DNA of 64,000 nt, taken from NCBI GenBank assembly GCA_963970005.1, contig CAXAMN010021224.1, forward strand, positions 867,738 through 931,737, read 5' to 3'. Of this stretch, positions 54,353-64,000 are shown one piece after another. The position numbers and the translations under genes are program-made. Numbering within the stretch: position 1 is the first letter of the stretch; every line of letters starts with the position of its first letter. This DNA is from Durusdinium trenchii. Taxonomy: Eukaryota > Sar > Dinophyceae > Suessiales > Symbiodiniaceae. The notes below the pieces were generated by a model, which was given only the letters and a program-made list of their open reading frames with translations, was not told the origin of the DNA and made no database searches.

Positions 54353-54619
54353 ACTTAGAAATCCATTTCACAATATATTTCTATTGGTCCGCGCTTGATC
54401 TGCGCCATTTTATCAATTTTTGAAGAATATTGTTTCTCAAGTCGAGATAGATTGAAACCAAATGAATGCAACTAATTGCTGGGATCATTTCTGAGGATCA
54501 AAGAAAATGTCGATGGTGCCTACACATTCTCAAAAACCATTTGTTTTTTTTATACAAGAAACAATAGTTTGGTACAATTTGGAAATGTGGCGCAGATCAG
54601 TGCAGACCAATAGAAATCC
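54353..54619. repeat. fold-back element with GCGCAGACCAA arms, copy 2
   Basis: It starts with the same ACTTAGAAATCC as copy 1, repeats TTTCTATTGGTCCGCGCTTG, TCTCAAGTCGAGA and TTTGGTACAATTTGGA in the same order, and ends with GTGGCGCAGATC and CAATAGAAATCC. The arms have fewer internal unit repeats than copy 1. Head-to-tail arrangement with copy 1. Confidence 0.75.
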
Positions 54620-55521
54620 ATGCACCTGTGCACAATTTCTGTTTGCTGCAGGTTTGGTCAATCGACCACCAAACCCAATTCATGTGTATTGATGTCTTGG
54701 ATGCAGCAAGCCCTGCTTCTGTGACAGAAAGGGGGGGCCAGGTTCAGAGGTTGAGAGCTTCAGGGGACCATTTGAATCATTATGGACCATGCACTTGAGG
54801 CAATGCTGGACAATGCAGAACGGATTAGTAATTTTGGGTTTCATTAGCATTTGTTGCCTTCAGGGAGCGCATAGTTTGTGAAGGCCTGGAATTGCTGCAG
54901 CTGCTGCTCCTGACATAGTTTATATCATTGTGTTTGTGAAGTGGTTCATTTGTGGGTTTTCGGACATATGTTTAGGTTTTCAATCACTTTTTTCTGGAGC
55001 ACACAAGCCTCAACAACTGGTTTAAGGTGGTTCTGGAAAGGCAGCAGGCACATGAACCCCCCGTCAGTGGGTAAACTTGTTGAACTTGATTTGCTGACCT
55101 GCTTGGAAGCCATTTGGAGCTATCTCCGTTTTGACTTGAAGCAACTTAAAGCACCACCAGTCCTAACATCACAAATGTAACTGACCAGATACAAACAACA
55201 AAAAAACATTTGACGATTCATTTCTTAAGGGCTCAATTAGGTTTCTCATTCAATAGTTAGTAGCCTTTTTAGTGGCTTTTATGTGGTTAGTTATGGGTCA
55301 ATGAGGACGCTCTTAACAGACGTTTTTGCATGAAAGGGACAAACATGTGTTTACAATTAGGGCACTATACTGATCTGCTACTGCAATGTAGGTAGTCAGT
55401 CTTAGGAAAACTGTTCCCCTCGACAGTGACCCACACCGACACCACAAGATGATTGTTTTTGACATTCACATTCATAGTTGGACTGACCGGACAGTTTCAC
55501 ATCGGACATCATCAGCTGAGC
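54620..55521. other. mostly non-coding, one weak exon candidate
   Basis: A plausible exon-like frame occurs at about 55045-55180 (NPPSVGKLVELDLLTCLEAI, to a TAA), which may belong to the gene that follows. The border signals are not clear. Confidence 0.3.
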
Positions 55522-56434
55522 CATGAGTCAAGTCGTCTTCGATGGTGAGCTGGTCCAGCTGTACTCTGCGGCCTGCAATGTTCGCATGACGCTCGAGCAG
55601 GCCAATCGCTTCCTTCAGATGGACCAATTGATGCCTTTGGGTTAAAAGATTCACAACGCTTTTGTTTGAACTTACTTCACTTCAGGATAGTTGTCATTGT
55701 TCAATTGTTGTGATAGTCATTGATGGGTTCTGTCAGACCAGTAATAGTATTTAATACCATAGAAGTTGTGCTTGTTTCACTGACTGCTGTATTTTGTTTG
55801 TGGTACTGTCAGCATTTCTAGTAAGTATTTGACTCAGTGACGGATGGACTGGACAGACTGACTGACTGACTGAGGTGCGTGAATTTCTTAAAGAGATTGT
55901 CGGACCAGCATCCCAGAGTGCAAGATGAGATCAGAAAGCCGTCCCTTGACAATTTGTTTAACATTGCTTTGGACTGGCTGTCTGTTGGTTGCGCCTATCT
56001 GCACTTTCAGTGCTCATTCATTCATGTGCTCAGGTTCTATCCAAGAGGCTCTTTTGCAGTTTCTATGTCGGACGCTGTGGGACATCCTTTGCTGAAGTGT
56101 CTTGGTCTTGACCTGAAACAAAACTATTTGGGTTAGCTAGTTTTGGCGAAACTCATTTCGTGCTTAACTTGCCAGGATTGCGACGGACAAACTCTCAGAG
56201 AACATCCGCGAGCGGATGGAGGACTATCGTGGACGTTGCGAGGGACAAATTGATCTGGACCGGTGGAATCAGTGGTACAAGGACGAACCAATCCATTTGG
56301 TGCCGGTCTTCTATGCTGGACTTATGTGGTGCATGCAGCACTCCTTCACCTCACTGGAGTTCTTCGTAAGGATTCGCCAGGGAGATGACGGCAACTTGGA
56401 CCACATTTTCACATTTGTCAACGCCACTGAATAA
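55522..56434 (+). CDS. uncharacterised small spliced gene
   Basis: Exon 1 starts at ATG 55522 (MSQVVFDGELVQLYSAACNV, then MTLEQANRFLQMDQLMPLG). Exon 2 is about 55874-55915 (VREFLKEIVGPASQ). Exon 3 is about 56176-56434 (IATDKLSENIRERMEDYRGR, DLDRWNQWYKDEPIHLVPVF, then HSFTSLEFFVRIRQGDDGNL, and TAA after FVNATE). The segments lie in different frames with clear AG acceptors (GACTGAG before exon 2, TTGCCAG before exon 3) and a possible GC donor after exon 2 (TGCAAGA), a donor type known in dinoflagellates. The exon 3 translation is strongly protein-like. I do not recognise the family. Linking the three exons is inference from strand, spacing and codon content. Confidence 0.5.
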
Positions 56435-58130
56435 AGTTGGTTGAGTGACTGTGAGTTGTTCATTATTCTCATTGGCTTTTTATTAGGTAGTCAGAGGGAT
56501 CATTTCTGGGGACTTGTTATTTGGCAGCCTATGTCATCCCAGGACCTGAGGAAGCAGTCTTTCAGTGCTGGGGCGTTTTGCTCGTGCCAATGCAGAATGT
56601 TAATCCTTGATGGACAGAGCACCTTGGGACTCAGGTGTTGGTCGGACAATGTCAGGACTATAAGAGTCGGACTCTGTTTGCAGTATGCTGTTGGACTATT
56701 TCAGACTGGAGCAAAGTCTCTCATGAACATCACAGGGTGTCGTTGGCATGGAAAAAGGTTGGCGCCGCATCAGACAGGGACAGACAGTGAGAGATTGCAA
56801 CGTTTTATATCCTCCAAAATGTTTGAAAGAAATGATGAAACTCAGGGGTTGCAGGTACATATATGAATAGTATTGCATTTCCAACTTCCATTGGCTTTCC
56901 TCAATACATGTGTCACAGTGCATTGTATTCCTAGTGCATTGTAGCACAGCAAACCCACACCAATGCATGACCTTCACCATCCTTTGCATATCCTCCTTGT
57001 CTCTTTACCATTTTTGTTTTACTCACTAAAACACCTTCATTCTTGCCAGGATCATATTTCAACAAAAGCCTGGCTACCAATCAAGGTTGATTTATGCAAT
57101 TTGTTCACATTTCATTACCATTTGATGCAAGGTACTCATTTCTTTTCTTTATTATTATTTGAAAATTTTTGCTCTGCTAACTGTACTAATGATACATGCT
57201 GACATTTGGGGTCAAACTTTGCTGGATTCCATGCTCTTCCCTGGTCCCTGCCCTTCCCTGGTAATGGTGCCGCCCAAATTGTTTTACCTAGCGTTTTACC
57301 ACTACAAAACCAGATCAACCTGAATTTAGTGGTTTTTGACAACTGTCGAATTGGTTTCTAAGTGACTTCAAAAAGCATTCCTGCCAGCCTACAGCTGGTC
57401 TGGGCTCTGGTGCTTTTTCTCATCAACAAAAGCCAGCCACCGGTCGCCACGTTGACTTGTGGCTGGGTCGGCGGTGGCGACGCCCTTCAAGGCCCCCATG
57501 CACCGGCTGCACCAGAGGTTCGGCTGCACAGCTGGTTCGGCTGAGTGATGAGGCCCACATTGGACCCCCCCTTTGCAAGCAAAGGACCACAAGGGAGGCA
57601 CATATAACTAGATTCTTCACTGGAAACTCATGACTGTCGCATCTTGAACGGGTACAGTGCAGATTGCTGCTCACTACTCAGTCTTCACCTTGATGCTTGA
57701 CCTTTGGATGTTGGTCGTTTCACGATGATCATCATGTTTGTCCTTTGAACCATCATCATCCATGAGATCCTTGGGATTTGCAAGACTCGCCTCATGGGGT
57801 GGATGTCCAGTCCAGCACGGGCCAACCCGCACAAGCCCCCAGGCTTCTTAGCTGTACAGACTTTCGGGGTATATCGACCAACCAGCAACTGTATGGGCCA
57901 ACCAACCGTTTCGGATTATATGACCAGCTCTGAATTTAAAAGCACTTGTGGGAGTAGAATAACTTTGGAAGTGGAGTGAAAACCACCTGTTTGGCACTCG
58001 GAAACTGGTCATGCGAACTCGAGGCTATGGCAGACATTGCCCTCGTCAATGATCCACGGAGTGTGTACTTCTACTCTTTGTTCAAGCAAACATGATGGGA
58101 ACTTGTGCAAGCCTGCTCAGTTCTGCAAAT
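56435..58130. other. no supported exon
   Basis: Contains the second copy of the roughly 90-bp interspersed repeat (56885-56962). Otherwise there are short mixed frames only. Confidence 0.4.
56885..56962 (+). repeat. roughly 90-bp interspersed repeat, second copy
   Basis: TTGGCTTTCCTC, AATACATGTG, TCACAGTGCATTG and ATTCCT.GTGCA.TGTAGC occur here in the same order as at 53150-53250. Confidence 0.7.
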
Positions 58131-59171
58131 GTGATATGTGATATGCCACCCTCTATAGCAGGTACCCTAGAACATGGGTGCCTCCAAGCAAAGAAGACAC
58201 CTCAGAACACGATGCAACTGTGTCCATGATCAAGGCAATAGAGTCCAGGATAGTACCTGGCCACTTGAATGTTGGACGCCAATTCCGGAAGGTGTGCAGC
58301 GTTTGTTGGTGACCTTGAAGCTGTTGCCCGCCGAGGCCCCGGGGGAGCAAACTCTTTCTTCGGTTGATTCCAAACATGGAATACACTCCAATGAACGCAT
58401 CACATGGAAGTGTATGGACCACCCTGTTCCTCAAAGGGCCATCTTCCCATCTTCCCAGCATGCCACATGTCATACTCTATGATCTTCGTTGTTCATGGCT
58501 TTGCACCACTCAGACTTTCTGAATTGTCCGGCCTTGGTCCTCCCAAAATGACCAAAGCAGAAGTCTGGAAGAACCAGATGAATTGGGCCGTTGGGAGAAA
58601 GTTGAGCGTTGATTTGCAGTGTCTATTTGATCAAACAGAATCAAATAGTATCAAATAGTCTTCCACATGGACACTGGCGCCTCCTGAAACCATCGGGAAT
58701 TCGGGCCTGTGCTTCTCATAGGACAAGGCCAACAAAAGGCTTGGAAGTCCAAATGCCTGAGGTCACTAGTGTTCTGTATCCTTCTCATCCCAGTTCCACT
58801 GTAGCTCAGATACCAGTCACCACCGTACTAAACCACCCATCACAAGTTCCACCTCCACTGATTCACCTTCAGAAGACACACAAATCTAGAAGGCGCGGCG
58901 CTTTGGCAAGTCCTGCGTGTCCTTTCTTTCTGTGCTCACCCTGGCTCACCCCCACCTTCTGCCAACTGGCGTTTGGCTCACCTTGCCCTTGCTAGGCCAA
59001 GCTTTCACCTGGCTGTTTGCTCTTCGTCCAATACCTTCGTGCGCGGAGCATCAAGGTGGTGGTCTTCGATATGGAGCGGACGTCGTTTGCCGTGAACGGC
59101 CGATTCAACGGACGGAGGTCGTGGGAACCGACAGTCGTCAGGGTCAAGCGACCGAACCATGAGATCTGCAG

Positions 59172-59201
59172 GATGACCAGTGATGACCAGTGATGACCAG
59201 T
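59172..59201 (+). repeat. 10-bp tandem repeat, three copies
   Basis: GATGACCAGT three times in a row, in a non-coding context. Confidence 0.9.
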
Positions 59202-59509
59202 GTGTCATGTACAGCCAAGGCATGGGAAGTTCAGCCATCTTGAGGAATCTTCATGTTTTGAGAGTATTTGGATCTGGTAGTTTGAAACCACTGGTCCAAG
59301 TGCAAAGAAGATCCCAGATGTTTTGGTTTCGTTTGTCCCTTTGTCGCTTTGTCAAGTGTCAATTTCTTTTCTGTTCTGCATGTGCTTTGCCTGGTTTCGT
59401 CTTGCACCTTGGTGGTCATCGAACCTATCGAACCATGGTGGTCAACGGCCCAGTCAGGCTTCCGTTTTGTCTCCTGTCCGAGCTCAGGTTCGGTGATGGT
59501 CGACCTGGC

Positions 59510-59709
59510 ATGACCCCCCTAACCGAACCGAAACGTTGGAGGTGACCGAACGGAGCAACAAGGGATCCCACGATCCGGAGCCATGTCAATTCTCGATCGA
59601 AGACGAACTGGAGGACTTGACCATGGGCGGAGGCCATTGTGGTGAAGGCATCCTGAAGGACGCGAATCGCGAGCGTTTGGGCGCCGCGGCCCACGCGCTT
59701 CCGCGGTAG
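59510..59709 (+). CDS. possible terminal exon (weak)
   Basis: About 66 codons open, ending in TAG 59707-59709. They read QFSIEDELEDLTMGGGHCGE, then ILKDANRERLGAAAHALPR. The codons are GC-rich at third positions, unlike the flanks. No acceptor is clear, and I do not recognise the protein. Confidence 0.25.
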
Positions 59710-61160
59710 CCTGCGGGGCTGCCTGGCATCTGGCGCGGACACGTGGGGTTGTAAGTCGCGGGGCTGTTCTGCGCGTGTGGTTGTGGCATTCTTCACTTCG
59801 TGCTCAATGTGCTGAAAAGACCTCACAAAGTGCAGTTGTTTTTGCTTTAAGTTCTATTTAGCAATTATCTCCAAATCAGGGCAATTCCGTTGGGATCTTC
59901 GTGACTGCACACGTTTGAAAGCAACCGTCCGAACAGTCCGTAGAACATCAAGTGGCACATCACAATGCTCCGCGTGTGCAGTCCGTGAACAACATCATTT
60001 GTGGTGAAAACGAACACACCCACTCAGCACATGCCATGTTTGCTACACACGCACACACGTTATTTTTCCCCCCCTCACCCACCCCACCACCCTCCACCCT
60101 TCCCAAAGTGAAGACGGCTAATTCATTGGGAATGCGTCAAAAAAGACACGATTTTCAGAATGACGCGGCAGAAGCAAATAGTAGGGTGTTGCCATGCAAA
60201 AGGTCAATGAACATGAACACTGAACACTTGTCTACTGTGACATATGTATTTGGGGTTTGTCCTACAGTAATACCTGTAACAGTCAGTAACCAATTATATA
60301 TTATGATCTTGGACAAGGCCTTTACTAACCATCATCATCCATTGTTACAGGTAAGAACGGATAGACCCAATATTAACAACATGCATGTGATCACGAGTGA
60401 TTTAAACACATGAGGACGCGACGAGTGATCAGACGGTGTTTCCCAGCCGATTGGCACACACATGATGGTGCTCGAGCGGCTCGAGCGCAGCAAGCGCAGC
60501 GCAGATCATCCCCATCTCGCTATGGGTATTGCTTGGGCTTGTCCTATTGCCTGCAACAGTCAGTAAGCAAGAACGTCACTACTCTAGAGAAAGGCCTTGA
60601 AGTAACCATCATCATCCACCTTTTCATTGGTGATGAGGATAGACCCCATTCCTTGGACATGGAGGGGTCCGCTGACGCCTCGTGTGCTAGTGCACCACGG
60701 TGGCACAGGTGCCACTCCGATGTCCTGATCGCTTGCCAACCTTCCGGATGAATTGAGATACCGGATCCACTCCAACGGATGGAGCGCTCAACTGGCCGGG
60801 ACCGAGAACGGTGAGAAGCTTCGGTGGCCGGTCTTGGAGTGCCAAACCGGTGGGTGCGGCGGTGTGTGCCCGTGCTGTCCAGTGCTGTCCAGCTACTTTG
60901 AGGTATACAGCCCCAAGGTAGTCCCCACCACCGATGATGAACAGGGTCGGCTCGTGGGAATGTCCAGATGTGGTCTTCGCTTGAGGAGGATGCGGGCGCC
61001 TACATCGCCAAAGCCAGTCCAGACTTCGTCGAGGCCAGTCTTTCAAGAAGGAAACTCTTGAGTGGTTCCACTAATTGAGAACATTGCTTAGTGGATCCTA
61101 CTAAGAATATTCTTAGGAAATATCAACTAAACTCTCGAGGCCAGTCTTTTACACTCAGGT
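59710..61160. other. no supported exon
   Basis: Short mixed frames. A C-rich run CCCCCCCTCACCCACCCC is at about 60068-60085. Confidence 0.4.
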
Positions 61161-61258
61161 TGAGATCGAATATGTTCCAGACATGACCGTTCAGTTGGGG
61201 TGGTTGAAAAGGGGTGGATGTATATGTATATATATATGCCATACATGGAGTGTATGGA
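61161..61258. repeat. ACACTCCATG fold-back family, reverse-oriented copy
   Basis: TTGGGGTGGTTGAAAAGGGG is the reverse complement of the family core, and CCATACATGGAGTGTATGG matches its terminal arm. Confidence 0.6.
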
Positions 61259-61858
61259 TTTAGTGACCTACTGACACGTACTGCCATAGTTTGCAAGACA
61301 CCAACATCAACTTCACTTTCATCAGCCACTACCAGACTCCACATAAGAATCATAAAATCGCAAAGACATCGGACAACTGGAGATCCCTAGAGGCCGCCGT
61401 TTGCAAAGCTTACCAGGTGGCCTCACTGGAAGGGTTTTTAGATGTTTTTAGAAGCTTTTTGGCAGGTTCTTGTTCATGCCTCAAAAGGGACAGAACCCCT
61501 GTAACCCGCCCAAAAGATGCCCCAAAAGCCCCAAACGGAAGCGCAGAACGAGTTCCCCATGACTCAGAGACCACTTGCGCATGTTCGATGAGGCCCTTCG
61601 GGCGCTGGTGGCACTGGACTTCAAATTGGCGGTTGCCACCAACAGCCGCCCGGCTCACACTGACTGAATTGGCTCACTCGGAAACAAGCAGGATTCAGGA
61701 TTCACAAGATGTGTGGTGAGAGAAGCATTACTGTAAGTATGGAAGTTGAATTTGAAATATTAAGATGCTGGACCTTAAAGGACATTATCCAGCAGTTTTG
61801 CACAGCTGCAAAGAAGGAAGGCAAGAGAGGCTTGGACTGCGACGAGATGAACAACTCC

Positions 61859-61996
61859 ATGCCAGACACTCCAACACTGCATGTATGGCATATTTACCTA
61901 CCAATACTCAACATTGACCAATTTCAACCACCCCAATGATACCACGTAGTGGTTAAATATATGCCTTACATTGCCTTACATGGAGAGTTTCGGCAT
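61859..61996. repeat. ACACTCCATG fold-back family, long copy
   Basis: The left end ATGCCAGACACTCC and the right end GGAGAGTTTCGGCAT are inverted imperfectly. The interior has ACATTGACCAATTTCAACCA followed by CCCCAATG, the family core. Confidence 0.65.
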
Positions 61997-62781
61997 AAGA
62001 TATGCTCCTCAACAGTCTTGTCTCAATTTCGGTGGTGTTTTCTCATCTCAGCGAAATAGTCAGTCTCTCCAGCAGGGCGGGACCTCTTTTTGTGCATTTG
62101 CAGCGGTTTTGATGTGGGGGGTGCTTTCATCGAGTTCCAGGCCATTCCAGGCCGTTCTCACATTCACTGGGTGGGACGAGCCGTGCTACGCACCCAACCA
62201 GGTCTTTTCAGGTCTTTTGTGTTGAGTTCAGGGGGGACGCATGACGATATCAGGTCCCCGTTTTTTCTGCAACTGATGTTTGATTCCCTGTCTGATGGAT
62301 CAGGATTCGGGTGTTCCTCCGCTCTGGCCAACAACGACACCCTGCCACCGACAAGCAAGAACAAAGGCCAAATGTACAAATAACTGAAGATCGAATCTAT
62401 GCCGCGGAATGGAATCCTACTATAGCACACCAACCTATTCTTGTGCTTCCATGATCTCATCTGAACAGTACCTGGTTTCGAAGCCAAGTGAACGAACAGG
62501 CCTTGACAAAGGGTGACTCTGAGGGACCAAGTCAGGTCATCAACTGCAGGAGCTGATCGAAAGATCCTCCCGGCAAACCAAGGGTGGTCCGACAGCCTGA
62601 TCCGGGGATGGGCTGGGTCAACACCCGGGAGGTCCCAACGTGTAGCTTGACCTTTCGGGTAGGTCAACCAACCCACAACATGTGAAGGTTTGTGGGAAGC
62701 GTCAGACAGAGTCCGCAAGTGATGTCGATAGGTCAACCAAGATATCCTGGTTTTAACCGTTTTAACCCACAGCCATATGAC

Positions 62782-62870
62782 CCCTAGAAGTCCAAAGACC
62801 AGTTTGGCACCACCCAAGTAAAGGAAATTCCTGAACTCGGATATTTACATGGTCTTGGACTCCCAGAGGT
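62782..62870. repeat. CCCTAGAAGTCCAAAGAC hairpin element, second copy
   Basis: CCCTAGAAGTCCAAAGACCA at the left, AAGTAAAGGA in the middle, and GGTCTTGGACTCCCAGAGG at the right. Same order as 41578-41680. Confidence 0.65.
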
Positions 62871-63730
62871 ATATTTATACGTATACAACCATTTACAACA
62901 GCTTTTTGAAGCGCCGGACCCCTCGCTCCAAGGCGATCCGGCAGAATATGATTTGCCTGGCCAGAGCCGGGAGTGCCATGGAGGAGTTCTAACGGGAGTG
63001 CCTTCGTGGGGATTTGTCATTACATTGGGGGCTCCTCTCCCAGAGTCTTCGATTACACATGAATTGGAAGAAGATCACTTCTGGGTCGCCCAGTATCAGG
63101 AAGCCGAGCTGTTAGCAGCACAGATGAACGCTTACGCACCTAACCATGCCCGACCCACAGTGACAAAAGAACTTGGAGTCGGGCAGTGGTGCCAATCAGA
63201 ATCTGCTGCCTGTACAGTGAGCAACCATTTTCTGCTTCCATTGTTGCTGGTTTTTGGCTGCGTCCAGCCGAAGACTCTCACGCCCAAAATTGCCACCACG
63301 CCCCTTCTGTGCACATCTAGGCCCCGTGGCCGGAGAGTAGAGTTGAATCGATCAGATCCCAGCATTTTTCCGCCCTAAGCATCCAGGCCCTCAATGGAAA
63401 GGGTTTCGAAGGTCCGGACCCTTGCGTTTCGGTGTCGAGTCCGACCCCTGCCATAGAGGGCCCAAAGGTTCTTAGGGCTGTAAGATCAGGCGATCGGCCC
63501 CATGAGACGTCACGACTCTCCAGCTGTGACTCAATCCAAACCGACTCGCTACATCAAATTCTCATGGCCAATTGGGCAGTTCATGGAGACCAAATCACCC
63601 CTGGAAGAGGGGCCTTGCTACTCTTGTTGTAGTGCCTTCTACATTTTGAGAATCAACTGGAAGGGATTGTCCGCAGTCCCCTTGGTTCATTGGGGTCACT
63701 GCCACAGTGCCATAATCATTGTTTGCTAGC
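62871..63730. other. mostly non-coding, one weak exon candidate
   Basis: About 63045-63180 reads ITHELEEDHFWVAQYQEAEL, then LAAQMNAYAP in a plus-strand frame, protein-like but without a domain or clear splice borders. Confidence 0.3.
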
Positions 63731-63832
63731 ACTCATCCACTCCGTGTATGTCATAATATGCCTAGATTGAGGGAACAAGGTGGTTGAAAAGGGATACATG
63801 TGGGATCATCTGGGCATATTCCATTGGGGCTG
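63731..63832. repeat. ACACTCCATG fold-back family, diverged copy
   Basis: CACTCCGTGTATGTCATAAT, then GCCTAGATTGAGGGAACAAG, then GTGGTTGAAAAGGG. It matches the 46097 copy in reverse orientation. Confidence 0.5.
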
Positions 63833-64000
63833 GGTGTGGTTCTTAGCATCAAACACACACATACACCTAGTATTTCATGTACACATCTGACACCTACACA
63901 CCTACACACCTACACACACACACCCAGCCGCCATGCCCTGGTCACACACCCTCCGTTCGGTCCCGGTCCGGCCCAAGGAGTCACATCTTGGGACCCGACT

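Noticed and set aside
1..64000. tRNA or rRNA genes
   Set aside because: I looked for T-loop GGTTCGAATC-type boxes and rRNA-like conserved text and found no consistent cloverleaf or rRNA segment by eye. A covariance-model scan would be needed to exclude tRNAs.

Overview
The window looks like nuclear DNA of a dinoflagellate, most likely a Symbiodiniaceae-type genome. The evidence is: very sparse coding; short exons separated by short introns; very long charged low-complexity exons; a short interstitial array of the dinoflagellate/plant telomere unit TTTAGGG; many small fold-back repeats; and protein families I remember as multi-copy in dinoflagellates (the APPCSSW family and the HGD/DWLHV family). 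I see no bacterial operon structure, rRNA, tRNA or CRISPR array. The genus cannot be fixed without a search.

Layout. 1-10.9 kb is essentially non-coding and rich in small repeats: a TTTAGGG array, two hairpin/MITE-like families and microsatellites. 10.9-15.4 kb holds exons of a gene with a long acidic, disordered segment. 16.05-17.3 kb holds short exons of a methyltransferase-like gene (CAGQGELT, APPCSSW, EQP and FGAPT motifs). 18.6-22.04 kb is a gene with a Lys/Glu-rich exon containing four 45-bp repeats, followed by seven short exons. 23.1-25.65 kb is a spliced, transposase-like dinoflagellate family gene.

26.6-35.82 kb is the most notable block. It is intron-free, all on the plus strand, and compositionally distinct. 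It carries an unknown 678-aa protein (ORF1), a tyrosine recombinase (broken by one +1 shift), a Gag-like protein with terminal zinc fingers, a cytosine-methyltransferase-like domain, and a reverse transcriptase/RNase H. Gag and the methyltransferase-like domain share one frame and are separated by a single TGA. The methyltransferase-like domain and RT are separated by one +1 shift. I read this as a tyrosine-recombinase (DIRS-like) retroelement with an unusual order and an unusual methyltransferase-like module. A 10-N assembly gap lies 23 bases after the RT/RNase H stop.

36-64 kb is again mostly non-coding. It contains more copies of the hairpin families, a composite satellite at 49.8-51.4 kb (71-bp units, then 73-bp units, then ten 60-63-bp units, then another C/T/A-rich tract), a pair of related fold-back elements at 53.96-54.62 kb, and a probable small spliced gene at 55.5-56.43 kb.

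How the genes relate. The retroelement's methyltransferase-like domain and the spliced APPCSSW gene 16 kb upstream share four motifs in the same order, so this window holds a retroelement-borne and a spliced member of what looks like one methyltransferase-fold superfamily. Exon limits below come from codon content and AG/GT-like borders and are approximate.
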